A stretch of DNA of 64,000 nt, taken from NCBI GenBank assembly GCA_037046615.1, contig JBAOHD010000034.1, positions 62,001 to 126,000 of the forward strand, written 5' to 3'. The notes under the pieces were generated by a model. The model was not told where the DNA came from. It was given only the letters and a program-made list of their open reading frames with translations, and ran no database searches. Position 1 is the stretch's first letter. Every line of letters starts with the position of its first letter. This document shows, one piece after another, positions 9,232 to 19,629 of this stretch. A program made the position numbers and the translations under genes. This stretch comes from Phosphoribacter sp037046615 (lineage in GTDB: Bacteria > Actinomycetota > Actinomycetes > Actinomycetales > Dermatophilaceae).

Positions 9232-9289
9232 GACGAGGGACTGTTTCCCGAGCACGCCTCCAGGGCCGCGCCCCACCGGTGGGTCGAGG

Positions 9290-10952
9290 CTAAGCCAGCG
9301 CCGCGGCGGCTTCGCGTCCGGCGACCCTGCCTGAGAAGAGGCATCCTCCGAGGAAGGTGCCCTCAAGGGCGCGGTAACCGTGCATCCCCCCGCCGCCGAA
9401 GCCCGCCACTTCGCCCGCGGCATACACACCTGGCAGCGGTATGCCGTCCGCGCGCAACACCCGGGCCGCGAGGTCGGTTTGGAGGCCTCCAAGGGTCTTG
9501 CGGGTGAGCACGGACAGCCGCACCGCGATGAGTGGGCCAGCGGCGGGGTCCAGGAGCGCGTGCGGGGCGACGGTGCGGATCAGCCGATCGCCGCGGAAGG
9601 CGCGGGCGGCCCGGATCGCCATGACCTGGAGGTCCTTGCCGAAGTCATTGTCGAGCTGGCGGTCGCGGTCGCGGATGATCCGGGCGAGGTTGTCGGCGTC
9701 GAGGGGGGCCTCGGGGCGTGAGTGCGTTCATCCGCTCGACGAGCTGCTCGACGGTGTCGGCCCGTGACGAAGTCGACGCCGTGGTCGAGGAAAGCCTGCA
9801 CCGATTGCGGCATCCCGCCTCGGGCACGGCCGAGGACGTCGACGACGGACCTGTTGGTGAGGTCGAGGTTCTGCTCGGAGCCCGAGAGGGTGAACTCCTT
9901 CTCGGCGATCCGGCGATTGAGGACGAACCACGAGTGGTCGTGCCCGGTCTGGCGCAGATGTGCGAGGGTGCCGAGGGTGTCGAATCCGGGGTAGAGCGGG
10001 GCCGGGCAGCCGGTTGCCATCGCCGTCGAGCCACAGGGACGACGGGCCGGCGAGAATGCGGATCGCGTGCTGCGGCCAGATCGGGGTCCCAGTTGTGGAT
10101 GCCCTCGACGTAGTGCCACATCCGGTCGCGGTTGACCAGGCGGCCGCCAGCGCGCGCGGTGATGCCGAGCATCCGGCCGTCGACGTATGCCGGGACGCCC
10201 GTGATGAGGTCGGACGGGGGGCGGCCGAGGCGATCGGGCCAATTGGCGCGCACGAGATCGTGATTGGCGCCGATGCCGCCACTGGTGATGATGACGACCG
10301 GCGCTTCGGCCTCGAACTCCCCGACCGGGTCGCGGTTGGTCGCAACCCCACGATCCACATGGGTCGGAGCGAGGCGAGTGCCGCGCACACCGGTGACCCG
10401 GCCGCCAGTGAGGACGAGATCATCGACCCGGTGCCGGAAGGCGTAACGCAGCCGCCCGGCGATCTCGAGCTCCTTGGCCTTGCGGACGAACGGCTCGAGC
10501 AAGCCGGGGCCCGTGCCCCAGGTCACGTGGAAGCGCGGGACAGAGTTGCCGTGGCCGCTGGCCGTGCCGTCGCCGCGCTCGGCCCAACCGACGACGGGGA
10601 AGAACTTCACCCCGTGCTCGGACAACCACGAACGCTTTTCTCCCGCAGCGAATTCGACGTAGGCGCGAGCCCACTTGGGGCCCCAAGCGTCTTCGCCCGT
10701 GGGGCCGGGACGGTCGAACCCGGCCGTGCCCTCCCAGTCGGCCCACGCAAGGTCGAGCGAGTCATTGATGCCGAGTCGCCGCTGCTCGGGACTGTCGACG
10801 AGAAAGAGCCCGCCGAAGGACCAGTAAGCCTGCCCCCCAAGGTTTTCCCGAGACTCCTGCTCGATGACGACAACGCGGTGGCCGGCGGCGGCCAATTCCG
10901 TCGCTGCCACGAGTCCGGCGAGGCCCGCACCGATGACGATCGCGTCAGTCAT
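9290..10952 (-). CDS. FAD-binding dehydrogenase (KstD/Rv0785-like), several frameshifts
   Basis: A flavoprotein of the fumarate-reductase/3-ketosteroid-dehydrogenase superfamily, expected length about 550 residues. The N-terminus shows the FAD motif MTDAIVIGAGLAGLVAATEL and VVVIEQE, then NLGGQAYWSFGGLFLVDSPE, which I associate with the Rv0785-type FAD-binding dehydrogenases. The C-terminus has GVYAAGEVAGFGGGGMHGY and the closing FAD contact GGCLFSGRVAGREAA. Between them the reading frame changes about four times (near 10080, 10015, 9760 and 9705), while each segment keeps family-like sequence. The substrate is unknown; a steroid or other ring desaturation is possible. The start at 10952 is divergent from the DUF998 gene. 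Confidence 0.75.
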
Positions 10953-11019
10953 GGCCCTAACCTTCGTCTGCCCGAGATCCGGTGGCAAGTCCCCGCGCCT
11001 ACGCAAGTACCGTAGGAGC

Positions 11020-11715
11020 GTGAGCGATAGCGTGACCCGGCCCAGCGGCATACCCCGTCCGTCCCCTTCAGCGAGCTCGGCAGCCGAGCGCCCTCTGGAG
11101 CAGGTGCCCGCGTGGGGAGTTGCTGCGGCTGTCGCCGCGCCGCTGATCCTCCTCCTCGGCTATGTGTATGCCGTGTCGCTGACCCCCGGCTATGACAAGG
11201 TGGCTCAGGCGGTGAGCGACCTCGGTGTCGTGGACGGGCCGGCGCGGTGGCCGTGGGCGTTCACGCTGATCTTCATCGGCATCGCACACATCGCGACGGC
11301 CATCGGGCTCCGCCCGGCCGACGTCATCGGGCGGTGGCTGCTCGGCGCGGGCGGCGCGGCCATGGTCGTGCTCGCGTTCGTGCCGAACAATGTCGTCGGA
11401 AAGACGTATATGCGGCACACGCTGACGTCGGCCATCGTCTTCGGACTGCTCGCGCTGTGGCCGGCCATGAGCGCGCGGAATGGCCTCGGAGTGCCGTGGC
11501 CGCTGCGGCGCCGGGTGACGATCGTCGTGTCGATCGTCGTGTTCGTGCTCATCGAGGTGACCCTCTGGGGGCTCATCCTGCAGACGAGCACCGACGGTGT
11601 GCGCGAGTTTGCGCTGTATGCGTGGACTGCGCTGTGGCCGCTCATCGTCGTGCTGTGGACCAAGCTGCGGCCGGGCACGGCCTTGCCGCTGGTGAGCCCG
11701 CGCGCGGCTGCGTGA
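11020..11715 (+). CDS. DUF998-type integral membrane protein
   Basis: About 231 residues. A cytosolic, proline-rich N-terminus is followed by six hydrophobic helices (AAAVAAPLILLLGYVYAV, WAFTLIFIGIAHIATAIGL, LLGAGGAAMVVLAFVP, ALLALWPAM-type, VSIVVFVLIEVTLWGLIL, ALYAWTALWPLIVVLW). DUF998 proteins have no established role known to me. GTG 11020 is the first candidate start, but an AGGAG at 11014-11018 is better spaced for GTG 11032, so the true start may be four codons later. Confidence 0.65.
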   Translation: MSDSVTRPSGIPRPSPSASSAAERPLEQVPAWGVAAAVAAPLILLLGYVYAVSLTPGYDKVAQAVSDLGVVDGPARWPWAFTLIFIGIAHIATAIGLRPADVIGRWLLGAGGAAMVVLAFVPNNVVGKTYMRHTLTSAIVFGLLALWPAMSARNGLGVPWPLRRRVTIVVSIVVFVLIEVTLWGLILQTSTDGVREFALYAWTALWPLIVVLWTKLRPGTALPLVSPRAAA

Positions 11716-11913
11716 TTTCGTCGCTGCACCAGCCGCCGAGGTCGGGCTGCCGAGCCGACCCCTGGGGGGTGGGCGCCTCGAGAGCTGCCCCGGCTCACGG
11801 GGCAATGCGTGCCGGGGCGCCGCCTTCGACTTGCCTTACCCCTCCCCTTCGTCCCCTGCCTAACGCGGAGCACGCCCGTCGCACCTCACCTCCCCAACGT
11901 TCACGCTCACCTC

Positions 11914-11942
11914 TTGTATTAGGACACCTGTTCGTATAGAGT
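11914..11942 (+). promoter_or_regulatory. Promoter of the DUF222/HNH gene
   Basis: TTGTAT (11914-11919) resembles a -35 box. TAGAGT (11937-11942) is a -10 placed exactly 6 nt before ATG 11949, giving a leaderless mRNA with about 17 bp between boxes. A GGACAC ... GTGTC inverted repeat overlaps the -10 and could be an operator. Confidence 0.5.
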
Positions 11943-11948
11943 GTCTAT

Positions 11949-13595
11949 ATGACCACAGCTGCAGCCGAATTCCTGGAGATGGCATCGCCATCTGCCAACC
12001 CGGGAGCGGCGTTGTCGGTCACCTCGGCCATGACAAGCGTCGGCGCCGCCCTTGATCAGTTGGCGCGGGCTCTGGGCCACGCGGTGACGGTCGGCCGGGA
12101 TGAGGTGGCCGGCATTGAGCGTCTGGTGCGTCGAGTGGAGTCGATCCGGTTGGCGGTGATCGCGCGGGTCGAGCGTGATCGGGTAGCCGTGCGCTCGGGG
12201 TCGTCCAACACGGCGTCATGGGTCTCGCAGGCGACGCGGTCCGGGGGTGGGGTCGCGGCCGGGCAGGTCGCGTTGGCGACAGCGCTTGAGTCAGGGTTGC
12301 CGGCGACCCGGGCCGCTCTGGCGGCGGGGGAGGTCTCGACGCGGCATGCGGCGATCATCGCCGGAGCGATGGCTGGGTTGCCGGTCGAGTTGGCGGACGC
12401 CGAGCGCGAGAAGGTCGAGGCCTCGCTGGTGCGGGATGCGCGCCGGCTGGAGCCATCCCGGTTGTGCCAGACCGCGTCCATGGCACTCGCTGCGGCCGGT
12501 AAGAGCGTTGCCGAAGCAGCGGCGCACCAGGAGCAGGTGTTGCTCGATCAGGAGCGGAAGGCGTATGCCGCCAGCCGGTTGACATTGTTCGACCACGGCG
12601 ACGGGACGACCACTGGCCGTTTCCTCGTGCCGACAGGCACGGCGATGGTGTTGCGGAAGGTGCTGCAGTCGATGACCGCACCCCGACGCGACCACCAGCG
12701 CGCAGGCACGACCGACCGTCCTCATGCGTCGCTCCTGGATGGGCCATCCGCCGGAGTGTCGGCCGCCAGCAGTCAGCGGGCCAACGGCAACGAGTCACCT
12801 CCAACGCTGGATGTCGGTGAAGCCTCAGCCGGGTCCGTCGATGATGACGATCTGCCGGTGGCTGAAGCGCTGCGCGCCCGGAGCGCGGATTGGGACAGCC
12901 TGGACTGGCACGAGAAGCACGGCCGAGCGTTCGTCGACCTACTCGAGCATTTGCCGACTGACCGGCTCACCGGGAAGGTCGCGTCCACCATCGTCGTGAC
13001 CATGACCGCCGAGCAAGTGTTCGGCGCTGCGGCCATCGCGGAAGCCCGGACTCACCCTCGAAGTGATCGCGCAGCCGGAGCCAGCGGTGGGAAGCTCGGG
13101 TCAGAGGGCACCGGTTCGCGAGGTGGACGCTTCATCCAAGGTGTCGCCAGCAACCGATCTGGTCGACAGCCGGAAACGAGCGTTGAGTCGGGCTTCGGAC
13201 CGGACGTTGGGGCGGCTCGCAGCGACACCGGACACCTTCACTCCACAAGCGAAGCCCGACGCCTGGCCTGCAACGCCGGGATCCTTCCGGCCGTCCTCGG
13301 GAGCAGCTCGGTGCCCCTGGACCTCGGGCGTGAGCAGCGCCTCTTTACGCACCACCAGCGATCCGCCCTCGCGGCCGTCTATGAGGCCTGCGCCGCCCTG
13401 GGCTGCGACCGGCCCTACGCCTGGAGCGAACTTCATCACCTCACGCCGTGGAGAGCCGGCGGCCGCACGGACCTCAAGGATGCGATTCCCCTATGCGGAT
13501 TCCACCACCGCCGCATCCACGATCCCGCCTACCTTCACCGACTCCACACCACCTCGGAGGGGCTCAAGACCGTCCGGTTCGCCGCGCGCACGTAG
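11949..13595 (+). CDS. DUF222 / HNH endonuclease-domain protein (13E12 family)
   Basis: A 548-residue protein. The N-terminal DUF222 region (residues about 30-230) includes ESIRLAVIARVERD, ASWVSQATRSG and LARALG-type helices. A variable Ser/Gly/Arg-rich middle section (about 230-430) follows. The C-terminal HNH domain has CAALGCDRPYAWSELHHL, the AWSELHHLTPW core and LCGFHHRRIHD; the two cysteines and paired histidines match the zinc/nuclease fold. Such 13E12-type genes are multi-copy in actinobacteria and are thought to be homing-like or domesticated nucleases, function unproven. The middle section, about 13040-13250, may contain compensating indels because a second frame there is also open. 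The last codons (VRFAART, stop) fall in the first unit of a 61-bp tandem repeat. Confidence 0.82.
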   Translation: MTTAAAEFLEMASPSANPGAALSVTSAMTSVGAALDQLARALGHAVTVGRDEVAGIERLVRRVESIRLAVIARVERDRVAVRSGSSNTASWVSQATRSGGGVAAGQVALATALESGLPATRAALAAGEVSTRHAAIIAGAMAGLPVELADAEREKVEASLVRDARRLEPSRLCQTASMALAAAGKSVAEAAAHQEQVLLDQERKAYAASRLTLFDHGDGTTTGRFLVPTGTAMVLRKVLQSMTAPRRDHQRAGTTDRPHASLLDGPSAGVSAASSQRANGNESPPTLDVGEASAGSVDDDDLPVAEALRARSADWDSLDWHEKHGRAFVDLLEHLPTDRLTGKVASTIVVTMTAEQVFGAAAIAEARTHPRSDRAAGASGGKLGSEGTGSRGGRFIQGVASNRSGRQPETSVESGFGPDVGAARSDTGHLHSTSEARRLACNAGILPAVLGSSSVPLDLGREQRLFTHHQRSALAAVYEACAALGCDRPYAWSELHHLTPWRAGGRTDLKDAIPLCGFHHRRIHDPAYLHRLHTTSEGLKTVRFAART

Positions 13596-13730
13596 GCGCG
13601 GCACAGTGAGCCTGCCCGGCGCGTCCATCACCGTCAGGTTCGCCGCGCGGACGTAGGCGCGGCACAGTGAGCCCGTCCGGCGCGTCCATCACCGTCAGGT
13701 TCGCCAGCGCGGACGGGGGCGCGGCGAATC
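13570..13730. repeat. 61-bp tandem repeat covering the gene 3' end
   Basis: Units begin at 13570, 13631 and 13692 (CCGTC[C/A]GGTTCGCC), exactly 61 bp apart; the third is partial. Unit 1 holds the last seven codons and stop of the HNH gene, so the later units carry untranslated copies of the same 3' end. The remaining gap to 13896 shows no gene I can support. Confidence 0.85.
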
Positions 13731-13896
13731 GCGAAGGGCGGACCCGTCACCGACCGGATGACGTCGGGAGCGGCCCTGCGGGCCTTCTTGGCGGCCTGGA
13801 CGCCGCGCGCAGTGCGGGCGTGCTGGCGCGGACGGACTGCACGCGAGAGGCCGCGACTCGCCGGGCCCGCAATGGGGCGTAGTCACCTGTTGTGGG
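13596..13896. other. Intergenic gap between convergent genes
   Basis: A 301-bp gap. The first 135 bp are extra copies of the 61-bp repeat. The remainder is GC-rich (CGGCC- and GCGCG-rich) with no convincing ORF, promoter or terminator. Confidence 0.5.
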
Positions 13897-15536
13897 TCAG
13901 CCAGTGCGGGTGCGGCTGTAGTAGACGGTGCCTGGTTTGGCCGTGCCAACGAGTTGCGGGACGGTGACGAGGGTGTAACCGGCCGCCTTGAGTCGGCTGA
14001 TCAGGGTCGGCACGGCATCGACCGTCGTCGCATGGATGTCGTGCATCAGAATGATCGAGCCCGGCTTCACGTCGGCCATCGCACGCTTCACCACCTCGCC
14101 TGCACTGCGGTACTTCCAGTCGAGGGTGTCGACGTCCCACATGATGATGGCCTGGCCAAGCCCGCGCACAGGTGCACCGAAGGAGCCATAGGGCGGCCGC
14201 AGCAGGATCGACGTCTGACCGCTGGCCGCCTTGATTGCCGCAGCCGTCCGCGAAACCTCGCTCGTCAACTCGGCGCTGCCGAGCTTGCTTCATGTCGCGA
14301 TGGTCCCATGTGTGGTTGGCCACGACATGGCCCGCGCCGGACATCCGTGAGACCACGGCGGGATTGACGGCGACGTTCTGCCCCAGAACGAAGAACGTCG
14401 CTTTGACACCCGCAGCATCGAGCGCCGACAACAGCCGCGCTGTGTGAGAGCCGGGGCCGTCGTCGAAGGTCAAGGCCACGCACTTGACCGCAGCGCAGTC
14501 GACCGATCCCCCCGCTGGTGGGGCGGGGGCGGGGGCAGGGGCGGGAGCTGGAGCCGGATCAGGCATGGGTCCGCCACCCGGCGCGCCTGGCGAGGAGCCA
14601 CCACCCGAGGCACCAGGCGTCCGACGCCACCCGGCGCGGCACCGCCCGGCGCGGCGCCGCCCGTCGATCCCGACGGCGATCCTGACGGCGATCCTGACGA
14701 TCCTGACGAAGATCCCGAGTCGGCGGGCGCGGCATACGGAACGACTCCGGTCACTGCTGCGGCGACCGAGCGGCCGAAGGCGCTCAGCAACGGTGCCGAC
14801 TTGTCCCGCTCGACCGTGATCGTGAGGTTGCCTGCCGAATAGGGCGCGAGCACCCCCTGGTCGAGGTGCGCGACGAGATCACCGCTGGGTGTCACGGCGA
14901 GGTCTGTCAAGAGGGCCATCGCCGCGTCCCCCCGCGGCGGCTGCGCGTCGAGGGCGATGCCCACCTTGGCGACCCCGGTCGAGATGAGCGCGGCGAGCGC
15001 ATCGCGGTGGATTGGGTCGATGAGTCCCGCCGCCGCAATCGCGTTGCCGCTCGTCCCGTCCCCGTAGAACACCTGGTGCGTCACCTGGCCACTGGCCCCG
15101 CCGAACTCGCGTGTCTGCATCCGGACAACGGCATACGGGCCTGCGGCAGCCGCGAGTTCCCACGTGACGTTGAGCTCGGGCCCGACCTCGGGGCTGGGCT
15201 GATAGTCCGCCCGGAAGGCGGCCTCCTTGCCCTCGGCATAGACCCGGACCGCGTCTGTTGAGGCCCGGCTGCCCGGGCACGACCGGCCGGGCAGATGGAG
15301 ATTTGGAAGGCCGGGTCGTTGTTGACCGACTGCTCGACGACAACACCGTCGATGCGGACCGTCCCGCCCTCAGGCATCCCCGACACCCCGGTGATCTCCG
15401 CTGCGGAGGTCGTGCCCGAGGGCGTGGGCCCGGGCATGGAGGCGGGATCGCTGACGTGCATCCGGCGAGGAGGACCACGACCGAGCGCCAAGGCGACTAC
15501 CGAGAGATACGACCACGACGCGAACTCACGCGGCAC
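13897..15536 (-). CDS. Polysaccharide deacetylase lipoprotein, several frameshifts
   Basis: A predicted cell-surface carbohydrate de-N-acetylase. Pieces in order: a signal peptide (FASWSYLSVVALALG) leading to a lipobox LLAGC near 15470; an N-terminal beta-rich domain (THQVFYGDGTSGNAI ... VLAPYSAGNLTITV) resembling the DUF3298/RsiV type; a low-complexity Gly/Ser/Pro/Ala linker; and a NodB domain with LTFDDGPG, the metal-binding NHTWDHRD, RPPYGSFG, MWDVDTLDW and ILMHDIH. All NodB catalytic motifs are present. Frame changes occur near 15475, 15260, 14650 and 14285, the last between the NHTWDH and RPPYG blocks. An intact gene of about 545 residues is the best reading. Peptidoglycan or surface-glycan modification is the likely role. 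Confidence 0.78.
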
Positions 15537-15563
15537 ATGGTGACACAGCGCGCAACACCACGC

Positions 15564-16728
15564 TCAGGCGAGGTGCGCGGCCAGCCGATCGATCGCCTCG
15601 TCGAGTTCGGCGGCCGTGCCGGCGAAGCACAACCGGACAAAGCGCCTCCCCTCTAAGAGGTCGAAGTCGACGCCCGGAGTGAGCGCCACTCCGGTCGTGT
15701 CGAGGACCTCCTGACACCAGCGTTGGGAGTCGTCGGTATGCCGACTCACGTCGAGATAGAGGTAGAACGCCCCGTCCGGTGGCGCCAGCCGGTCGACCCC
15801 GATCTCCGGGAGACGACGCAGGAGGAGGTCGCGGTTGGCGGCATACCGGCTCACGTGCCCGTCGAGCTCGACGCGCGCCTCGGGCGTGAGGGCCCCGAGC
15901 GCCGCGGCCTGCGCGACCGCGGGGGCGCAGATGTTGAGGTTGCCGAGGAGCAGTTCGACGGGGCGCACGAGGTGCGGCGGCAGGACGAGCCAGCCGACGC
16001 GCCACCCGGTCATCGAGAAGTACTTGCTGAACGACCCCACGAGCGCAGCCTGCCGCGAGGTCTCCCACGCACTCGCGCATCGCCGCCCGAAGCTCACCCC
16101 GTGGTAGATCTCGTCGCTGACGAGGAGGGTGCCGTGGGCCTCGCACCACGCGGCGATCGCGGCGAGCTCGACCGGGTCGATGATCGTGCCGGTCGGGTTG
16201 GAGGGACTCGCGAGCGACCAGCCCGGCGGGAGGCTCGGGCAGCGCCTCGAGCATCGCGACGGTCGGTTGATAACGCGACTCCGGCCCGCAGTCGAGTTCC
16301 ACGACGCGGCAGCCGAGCGCGTGGAGGGTGTTGCGGTATGCCGGGTAGCCGGGGCGACTCATCGCGACGACGTCGCCGGGGTCGAAGGCGGCGAGGAAGA
16401 GCGCGGTGAATCCTCCCGACGACCCTGTCGCGACGACGATCTGATCGGGGTCGACGTCCAGGCCATAACTCGCGGCGTAGTGCTCGGCGATTCCCTCGCG
16501 CAGCGAGCGGATCCCGGTGGCTTCGGTGTAGCCCAGGACGCCCGCCTCAATCGCGGCGACGGCTGCGTGGCGGGCGGCCTCGGGGGCGGGAGTCGAGGGC
16601 TGGCCGGCGCAGAGCGAGATGACGTCACCGTGGGTGGCCTGGCGGGCAGCGGCCGCCTTGATGAGCTCCATGACGTGGAAGGGCTCGACCGCTCCACGCA
16701 CAGACAGCCGCGGGCTGGCAGGGAACAC
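15564..16728 (-). CDS. Class I/II PLP aminotransferase, one frameshift
   Basis: An approximately 387-residue fold-type I aminotransferase of the aspartate-aminotransferase group. The N-terminus ISLCAGQPSTPAPEAARHAA and GYTEATGIRSLREGIAEHY, the VATGSSGGFTALFLA phosphate-binding turn, SNPTGT, the VSDEIYHGVSF strand and the PLP lysine in SFSKYFSMTGWRVGW are all visible. A single shift near 16210 separates the SNPTGT segment from the upstream part; everything else is collinear. GTG 16728 starts 6 nt after the stop of the PH-domain gene, so the two form an operon. The amino-acid substrate cannot be assigned. Confidence 0.85.
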
Positions 16729-16734
16729 AGCGCC

Positions 16735-17238
16735 TCAGCTCGATCGCCGGGTGGCGTCCGCGTCGATGAGCCGGTTGATGAGTTGTTGCACCTCGTCACT
16801 GCGAGGGATGTTGCGCAGGAGTTCGTCCGCGGAGTCGCCCGCAGACTCGATGGTCAGGGTGCCCGAGCGGATGATCCGATCGAGCAGGCTCTGGTGGAAG
16901 GACACGTCGGTGATCTTCGACAGCGTGATGTCCTTCCCAGCCTTGGACAAGATGCCTCGCCGCACCATGACACGGTGACTGGTGATGACGTAATGCGTTG
17001 TGCGCCAACGCAAGAACGGCACGACGACGAGGATCAGCGCGATGATCAGCAGGATCGCGACGAGGATCGTCTGGATGAGGTTGCCGGTCGAGTTGTCGGG
17101 CGTGACGAGCACGGCGATCCCCGCGACAGCCGCGAGCACGACGCCGAGGATCGTCGGCGTGAGGACGGTCAACCAGTGTGGATGCAGGCTGCGCTCGACC
17201 ACCTCGCCGTCGGCCAGGACGTTGTCGGGGAATCCCAT
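16735..17238 (-). CDS. PH-domain (YdbS/DUF304-like) membrane protein
   Basis: A 167-residue protein with two adjacent transmembrane helices (VLTPTILGVVLAAVAGIAVLV and ILVAILLIIALILVVVPFL), then a bacterial pleckstrin-homology domain (THYVITSHRVMVRRGILSK, KITDVSFHQSLLDRI, GTLTIESAGDSADELLRNIP). Such proteins are membrane-anchored and poorly characterised. The C-terminal tail binds no obvious cofactor. It is the first gene of a two-gene operon with the aminotransferase; a functional link is unclear. Confidence 0.85.
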   Translation of the reverse strand: MGFPDNVLADGEVVERSLHPHWLTVLTPTILGVVLAAVAGIAVLVTPDNSTGNLIQTILVAILLIIALILVVVPFLRWRTTHYVITSHRVMVRRGILSKAGKDITLSKITDVSFHQSLLDRIIRSGTLTIESAGDSADELLRNIPRSDEVQQLINRLIDADATRRSS

Positions 17239-17311
17239 GGCGCTCTCCTGTCACCTCACGGACGTGTGCTCCCAGCCTAGACACGCGGGAGGTCATGGCA
17301 CGCTTGCCGCC

Positions 17312-17913
17312 ATGGGTCAGCGGATGTTCGTCGCCATCACGCCCCCGGAGCACGTGCGCGAGCACCTCGCCGACTTCCTCGCACCACGAGTCGGTATGCC
17401 GTGGATCGACGAGGCGCAATGGCACGTCACCCTCGCCTTCTTCGAGTCCGTGCCGGACCACCGGATCGACGATCTCGTCGAGACGCTGTCGCGGTCGGCC
17501 GGTCGACGCCGGCCGTGCCGCCTCAGCCCTCACCGGAGCCGGCGCCTTCCCCCATGTCGACCGGGCTGTCGTGCTGTGGCTGGGACTCGACGTGGACGGC
17601 ATACCGGCCAGTGCCCCTGGCGCCCCCGAGACGGAGGTGCACCGGGCCGCGGTCAACGCGCGAGCGGCCGGGACCGCGATCGGGTGCGCCGCCTGACGGG
17701 AAGCGCTTCGTCCCGCACCTCACGCTCGCCCGGCTCAAGCGGCCCATCGAGGCGACGAAGTGGCTCCGGGTGCTCGACACCTACCGCAGCCCGCGATGGC
17801 ACCTCGACGAGATCGACCTGGTCGCGTCCTACCTCGGTGAGGGCCCTGGCCGGCGGCCGCGGTACGAGACGGCCGCAACCATCCCCCTCGGCCACCCAGA
17901 GGTGCAGGCGTGA
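17312..17913 (+). CDS. thpR: RNA 2',3'-cyclic phosphodiesterase ThpR, frameshifted here
   Basis: A 2H-phosphoesterase (2'-5' RNA ligase-like) of about 200 residues. Start MGQRMFVAITPPEHVREHL. The first catalytic H-x-T is in HVTLAFF, the second in VPHLTLARL, with both histidine motifs about 90 residues apart as usual. Two frame changes (near 17505 and 17695) interrupt an otherwise collinear chain. The stop overlaps the GTG of the next gene (GTGA), suggesting translational coupling to the acyl-CoA ligase, although no pathway link is known to me. Confidence 0.8.
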
Positions 17914-19483
17914 GCGACCTCCTCGACGGGCTCACCGGCGGCCGTCACCCCCATCAGCGCATCACCGTCGCGGGCGTGTCACTCACGTATGCCGCCCTCC
18001 TCCCCCGAGTGCGCACCCTCGCCGACACCCTCCAGGAGAGCAGAGCCGACCGCGTCGCGATCCACGCGACGCCGACGTGGTCGACGGTGCTGGGGGTGGT
18101 CGCTGCGGTCGTCGCCGGCGTCACCGTCGTGCCGGTGCCCGCCGACGCTGGCCCGGGCGAACGCGCCCACATCCTGCAGGACTCGGAAGCGACCCACTGG
18201 CTGGGCGACCTGCCGCCGGACGGCCCCAGCGGACTCGGCCACCTGCCCGTCGAGCCGCCCGTTGCTGCGGGAGCTGATCCAGGAGCTGGTGCCGGGACCT
18301 GCCCGGGGAGCCGAACGAGGAGCCGCTGTGGGAGTCGCTCTGGGCACCGCGCCGGCCGACGCGGCATACCTGCCCGCGTCGACGACGCGAGAGCCGTGCT
18401 TCATCCTCTACACGTCCGGGACGACCGGGCTGCCCAAGGGCGTCGTCCTCTCCCGGCGCGCGATCGCGGCTGGCCTCGACGCGCTCGCGGACGCGTGGGC
18501 CTGGACCGCGCAGGACGTGCTCGCGCACGGGCTGCCGCTGTTCCACGTGCACGGGCTCGTCCTCGGGGTCCTGGGGCCGCTGCGGCTCGGGTCGGGACTG
18601 GATCACGTCGGGCGGCCGACTCCCGAGGCGTATGCCGCTGCCGTCACCGCCGGCGCGACGATGTGTTTTGGCGTGCCGACGATCTGGTCACGGATCGCGG
18701 CGGACCCCGCGGCGGCTCGACGGCTCAGCGGCGGCGCGGCTGCTCGTGTCGGGCAGCGCGGCCCTGCCGGCGCCGGTGTTCGACAGGTTGCGCGCTCTCA
18801 CCGGGTTGGAGGTGTGCGAGCGCTATGGCATGACCGAGACCCTCATCACGGTCGCGACCCGAGCCGATGGCGTGCGGCGGGCCGGCGCGGTCGGCGTGCC
18901 CGTTGCGGGAGTCGAGACCCGGCTCGTGGGCGAAGACGGGGGCGAGGTCGCGCACGACGGCGAGTCGGTCGGCGACCTCCAGGTGCGCGGGGCGACCCTC
19001 TTCGACGGCTACCTCGGGCGAGACCGACGAGACGGCGGCAGCGTTCACGGCGGACGGGTGGTTTCGGACCGGCGACGTCGCGACGATCGACCCGGCCGGC
19101 GTGCACCGGATCGTCGGGCGGGCATCGGTCGACCTCATCAAGTCGGGGGGCTATCGGATCGGGGCGGGCGAGATCGAGGGCGTGCTGCTCGGCCATCCGG
19201 ACGTCGCCGAATGCGCGGTCGTCGGAGTGCCCGATGCTGATCTCGGTCAGCGGATCGTCGCCTATGTCGTGCGCGCCCATCCGAACCCAGCCCAGCGCAG
19301 CGAGGAGGGCGACGACTGCGCCGGCCGATCACGCTCCCGACGACGATGCGTTGGCCGCCGATCTCGTCGACCTCGTCATCCGCGAGCTGTCGATCCACAA
19401 GCGCCCGCGCGAGGTGCGCTTCGTCGACCGGCCTGCCGCGCAACGAGATGGGCAAGGTCCAGAAGACCCGCCTGCCCTCCTGA
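17910..19483 (+). CDS. Acyl-CoA synthetase (MatB-like AMP-forming ligase), several frameshifts
   Basis: An ANL-superfamily ligase of about 520 residues that activates a carboxylic acid as acyl-AMP and then as its CoA thioester. Motifs in order: YTSGTTGLPKGVVLSRRA (P-loop), LPLFHVHGLVLGVLGPL, FGVPTIWSRI, ERYGMTETL, DGWFRTGDVA, SGGYRIGAGEIE (hinge) and the C-terminal lysine in NEMGKVQKTRL. The general pattern and short N-terminus resemble malonyl-CoA synthetase MatB and its relatives. Frame changes lie near 18260, 18725, 19020, 19310 and 19430, with no motif lost. GTG 17910 overlaps thpR; the 3' end is TGA at 19481-19483. Confidence 0.8.
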
Positions 19484-19629
19484 CGACGGTCTACTTCGCC
19501 CTGCGTTGCCAGGCTTGTTCCGGTTTGCCACGGGAAGAGGCGCGACGATCCGGAACAACCGCGACACCACCCCCGCGAGCGTGCGCGGCCGATTCTCGCG
19601 AGCCCGGCGAGCCGGCATACGGTGGCGGT

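Noticed and set aside
11949..13730. Mobile element or intein from the HNH domain
   Set aside because: No inverted repeats, transposase or split host gene surround it; DUF222/HNH proteins are normal multi-copy genes in actinobacteria.
13695..13949. 84-codon minus-strand frame after the deacetylase
   Set aside because: It lies in the tandem-repeat gap and has shadow-like Arg/Pro composition with no upstream signal.
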